DNA of 64,000 nt from Pseudoselenomonas ruminis (GTDB lineage: Bacteria; Bacillota; Negativicutes; Selenomonadales; Selenomonadaceae), in contig NZ_VTOY01000001.1 in assembly GCF_008271295.1 (NCBI RefSeq), positions 62,001 through 126,000 of the forward strand. The letters run 5' to 3'. Position 1 is the stretch's first letter. The number at the start of each line of letters is the position of its first letter. Positions 63,266-64,000 of this stretch are shown piece after piece. The translations under genes were made by a program, and so were the position numbers. The notes under the pieces were generated by a model. That model saw only the letters and a list, made by a program, of their open reading frames with translations. It searched no databases and was not told where the DNA came from.

Positions 63266-64000
63266 GGGCCGTGTCAACGCCGTTGAAAGTTTCGGCTCGG
63301 TTGACGGGCCGGGGCTTCGCTATATCTTCTTCTTGCAGGGCTGTTCGCTGCGCTGCCAGTATTGCCACAATCCCGAAACCTGGCCGGGGACAGGCGGCAT
63401 GGAAATGACGGCAGATGAGGCCCTGCGCAAGGCCATGCGCTATAAGTCCTACTGGAAAAATGGCGGCGGCATCACGGTGTCGGGCGGCGAGCCGCTTCTG
63501 CAGGCCGAGTTTGTCACGGCATTGTTTACGCTGGCCAAGGAGCAGGGGATTTCGACCTGCATCGACACTTCTGGCGCAGTCTTTTCGCGCGAGGAGCCGG
63601 TGTTTTCGCGGCTGACGGCACTGCTGGCGGTTACGGATACTGTGCTTTTGGATATCAAGCATATTGACATGTCAAAACATCGGGATTTGACCGGTCAAGA
63701 TAATACGCAGATTCTTGATTTTGCGAAATATCTGGCTGAAATCCATAAGCCGGTCTGGATTCGCCATGTACTTGTGCCGGGAATCACCGATGACGAGGAA
63801 AGCCTGGCCCAATTGTCTGCTTTCGTCGCGGGACTTGGCAATGTCCAGCGCTTTGAGGTACTGCCATATCATCGGCTGGCTGTCCATAAATACGAAGAGC
63901 TCGGGATTGACTACCCGCTGGTTGATGTGCCAGAGCCGACGAAGGAAATGGCAGCGAGGGCAGAAGAAATCCTGCGTGTAAAGGAATATCAAGGCTACAA
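63252..64000 (+). CDS. pflA: Pyruvate formate-lyase activating enzyme (3' end beyond the window)
   Basis: 249 residues are visible with no stop before the window ends. The radical SAM motif is [15 protein letters not shown] (Cys31, Cys35, Cys38). [17 protein letters not shown] is the SAM-contacting block, and VLLDIKHID and [15 protein letters not shown] follow. It installs the glycyl radical on PflB using SAM. It starts 14 nt inside pflB, with no clear SD, so translation is probably coupled. Nearly complete, since family members are about 245-260 aa. Confidence 0.94.
   Translation, partial: MRTCKGRVNAVESFGSVDGPGLRYIFFLQGCSLRCQYCHNPETWPGTGGMEMTADEALRKAMRYKSYWKNGGGITVSGGEPLLQAEFVTALFTLAKEQGISTCIDTSGAVFSREEPVFSRLTALLAVTDTVLLDIKHIDMSKHRDLTGQDNTQILDFAKYLAEIHKPVWIRHVLVPGITDDEESLAQLSAFVAGLGNVQRFEVLPYHRLAVHKYEELGIDYPLVDVPEPTKEMAARAEEILRVKEYQGY

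Noticed and set aside
1-64000. tRNA, rRNA, tmRNA or RNase P genes
   Set aside because: No cloverleaf with TTCGA-type T-loop or rRNA core was recognised by eye in the intergenic regions; an automated scan could still find one.

Overview
The window looks like a chromosomal segment of a Negativicutes bacterium, probably Selenomonadaceae (Selenomonas or a close relative). The housekeeping genes are of Firmicutes type (argCJBD-F-GH, tig-clpP-clpX-lon-engB, smc-ftsY, split sdaAB/sdaAA). Yet the cell clearly has an outer membrane: two TonB-dependent receptors, ExbB/ExbD, two TonB proteins and a heptose-kinase-like protein. The pfl genes and the anaerobic tetrapyrrole enzymes point to an anaerobe. 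The genus is inferred from gene content, not from a database search.

Layout. (1) 1-4058, minus strand: an accessory patch of Rpn-family (PD-(D/E)XK nuclease / putative transposase) genes. It holds one gene cut by the window edge, one complete tandem copy, two C-terminal-only fragments, a decayed DUF6431-like remnant and a second, divergent Rpn gene. Variable 12-bp repeats encode RAEG or EQGL tetrapeptides. The rpn genes carry strong internal ribosome binding sites, which suggests nested small proteins. (2) 4289-10835: heptose-kinase-like PfkB protein, M16C metallopeptidase, dapA, sdaAB-sdaAA. (3) 10950-12381: a secreted protein of unknown function, convergent with a GT51 peptidoglycan glycosyltransferase. 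(4) 12613-20742: a complete ornithine/arginine pathway, argC-J-B-D, argF, argG-H, with AT-rich palindromes near the argC and argF promoters. (5) 20844-24674: small membrane protein, HAD phosphatase, and a run of envelope proteins (MBL-fold lipoprotein, DUF3006, AMIN/amidase_3, GerMN lipoprotein). (6) 24833-31158: trigger factor, ClpP, ClpX, Lon, EngB. (7) 31214-32179: two siroheme-decarboxylase-type subunits (AhbA/AhbB) behind a perfect 19-bp palindrome. (8) 32344-45549: a roughly 13-kb heme/iron island with Fur-like boxes in front: TonB receptor, ExbB, ExbD, TonB, HutW-type radical SAM protein, second TonB, flavodoxin, ABC-2 transporter pair, second TonB receptor, FecCD-type permease, ATPase and binding protein. 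(9) 45672-46859: aminotransferase. (10) 47063-55068: a chemosensory operon, CheA-CheW-MCP-(CheR-CheB fusion without receiver)-PAS histidine kinase-response regulator. (11) 55267-60668: LysR regulator, smc, ftsY. (12) about 60667-60804: a candidate minus-strand structured small RNA. (13) 61010-64000: pflB and the start of pflA, which runs off the window.

How the parts fit. The heme island would bring heme or iron chelates across the outer membrane (receptors, TonB/ExbBD) and the inner membrane (FecCD-type ABC). It could then open heme anaerobically with the radical SAM enzyme and a flavodoxin reductant. The AhbA/AhbB pair upstream suggests that tetrapyrrole synthesis and salvage are located together. 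The observations most worth follow-up are the intragenic starts and free-standing C-terminal fragments of the Rpn array, the receiver-less CheR-CheB fusion with its cysteine-cluster PAS kinase, the candidate small RNA upstream of pflB, and the heme island with its ABC-2 pair and proline-poor TonB linkers.
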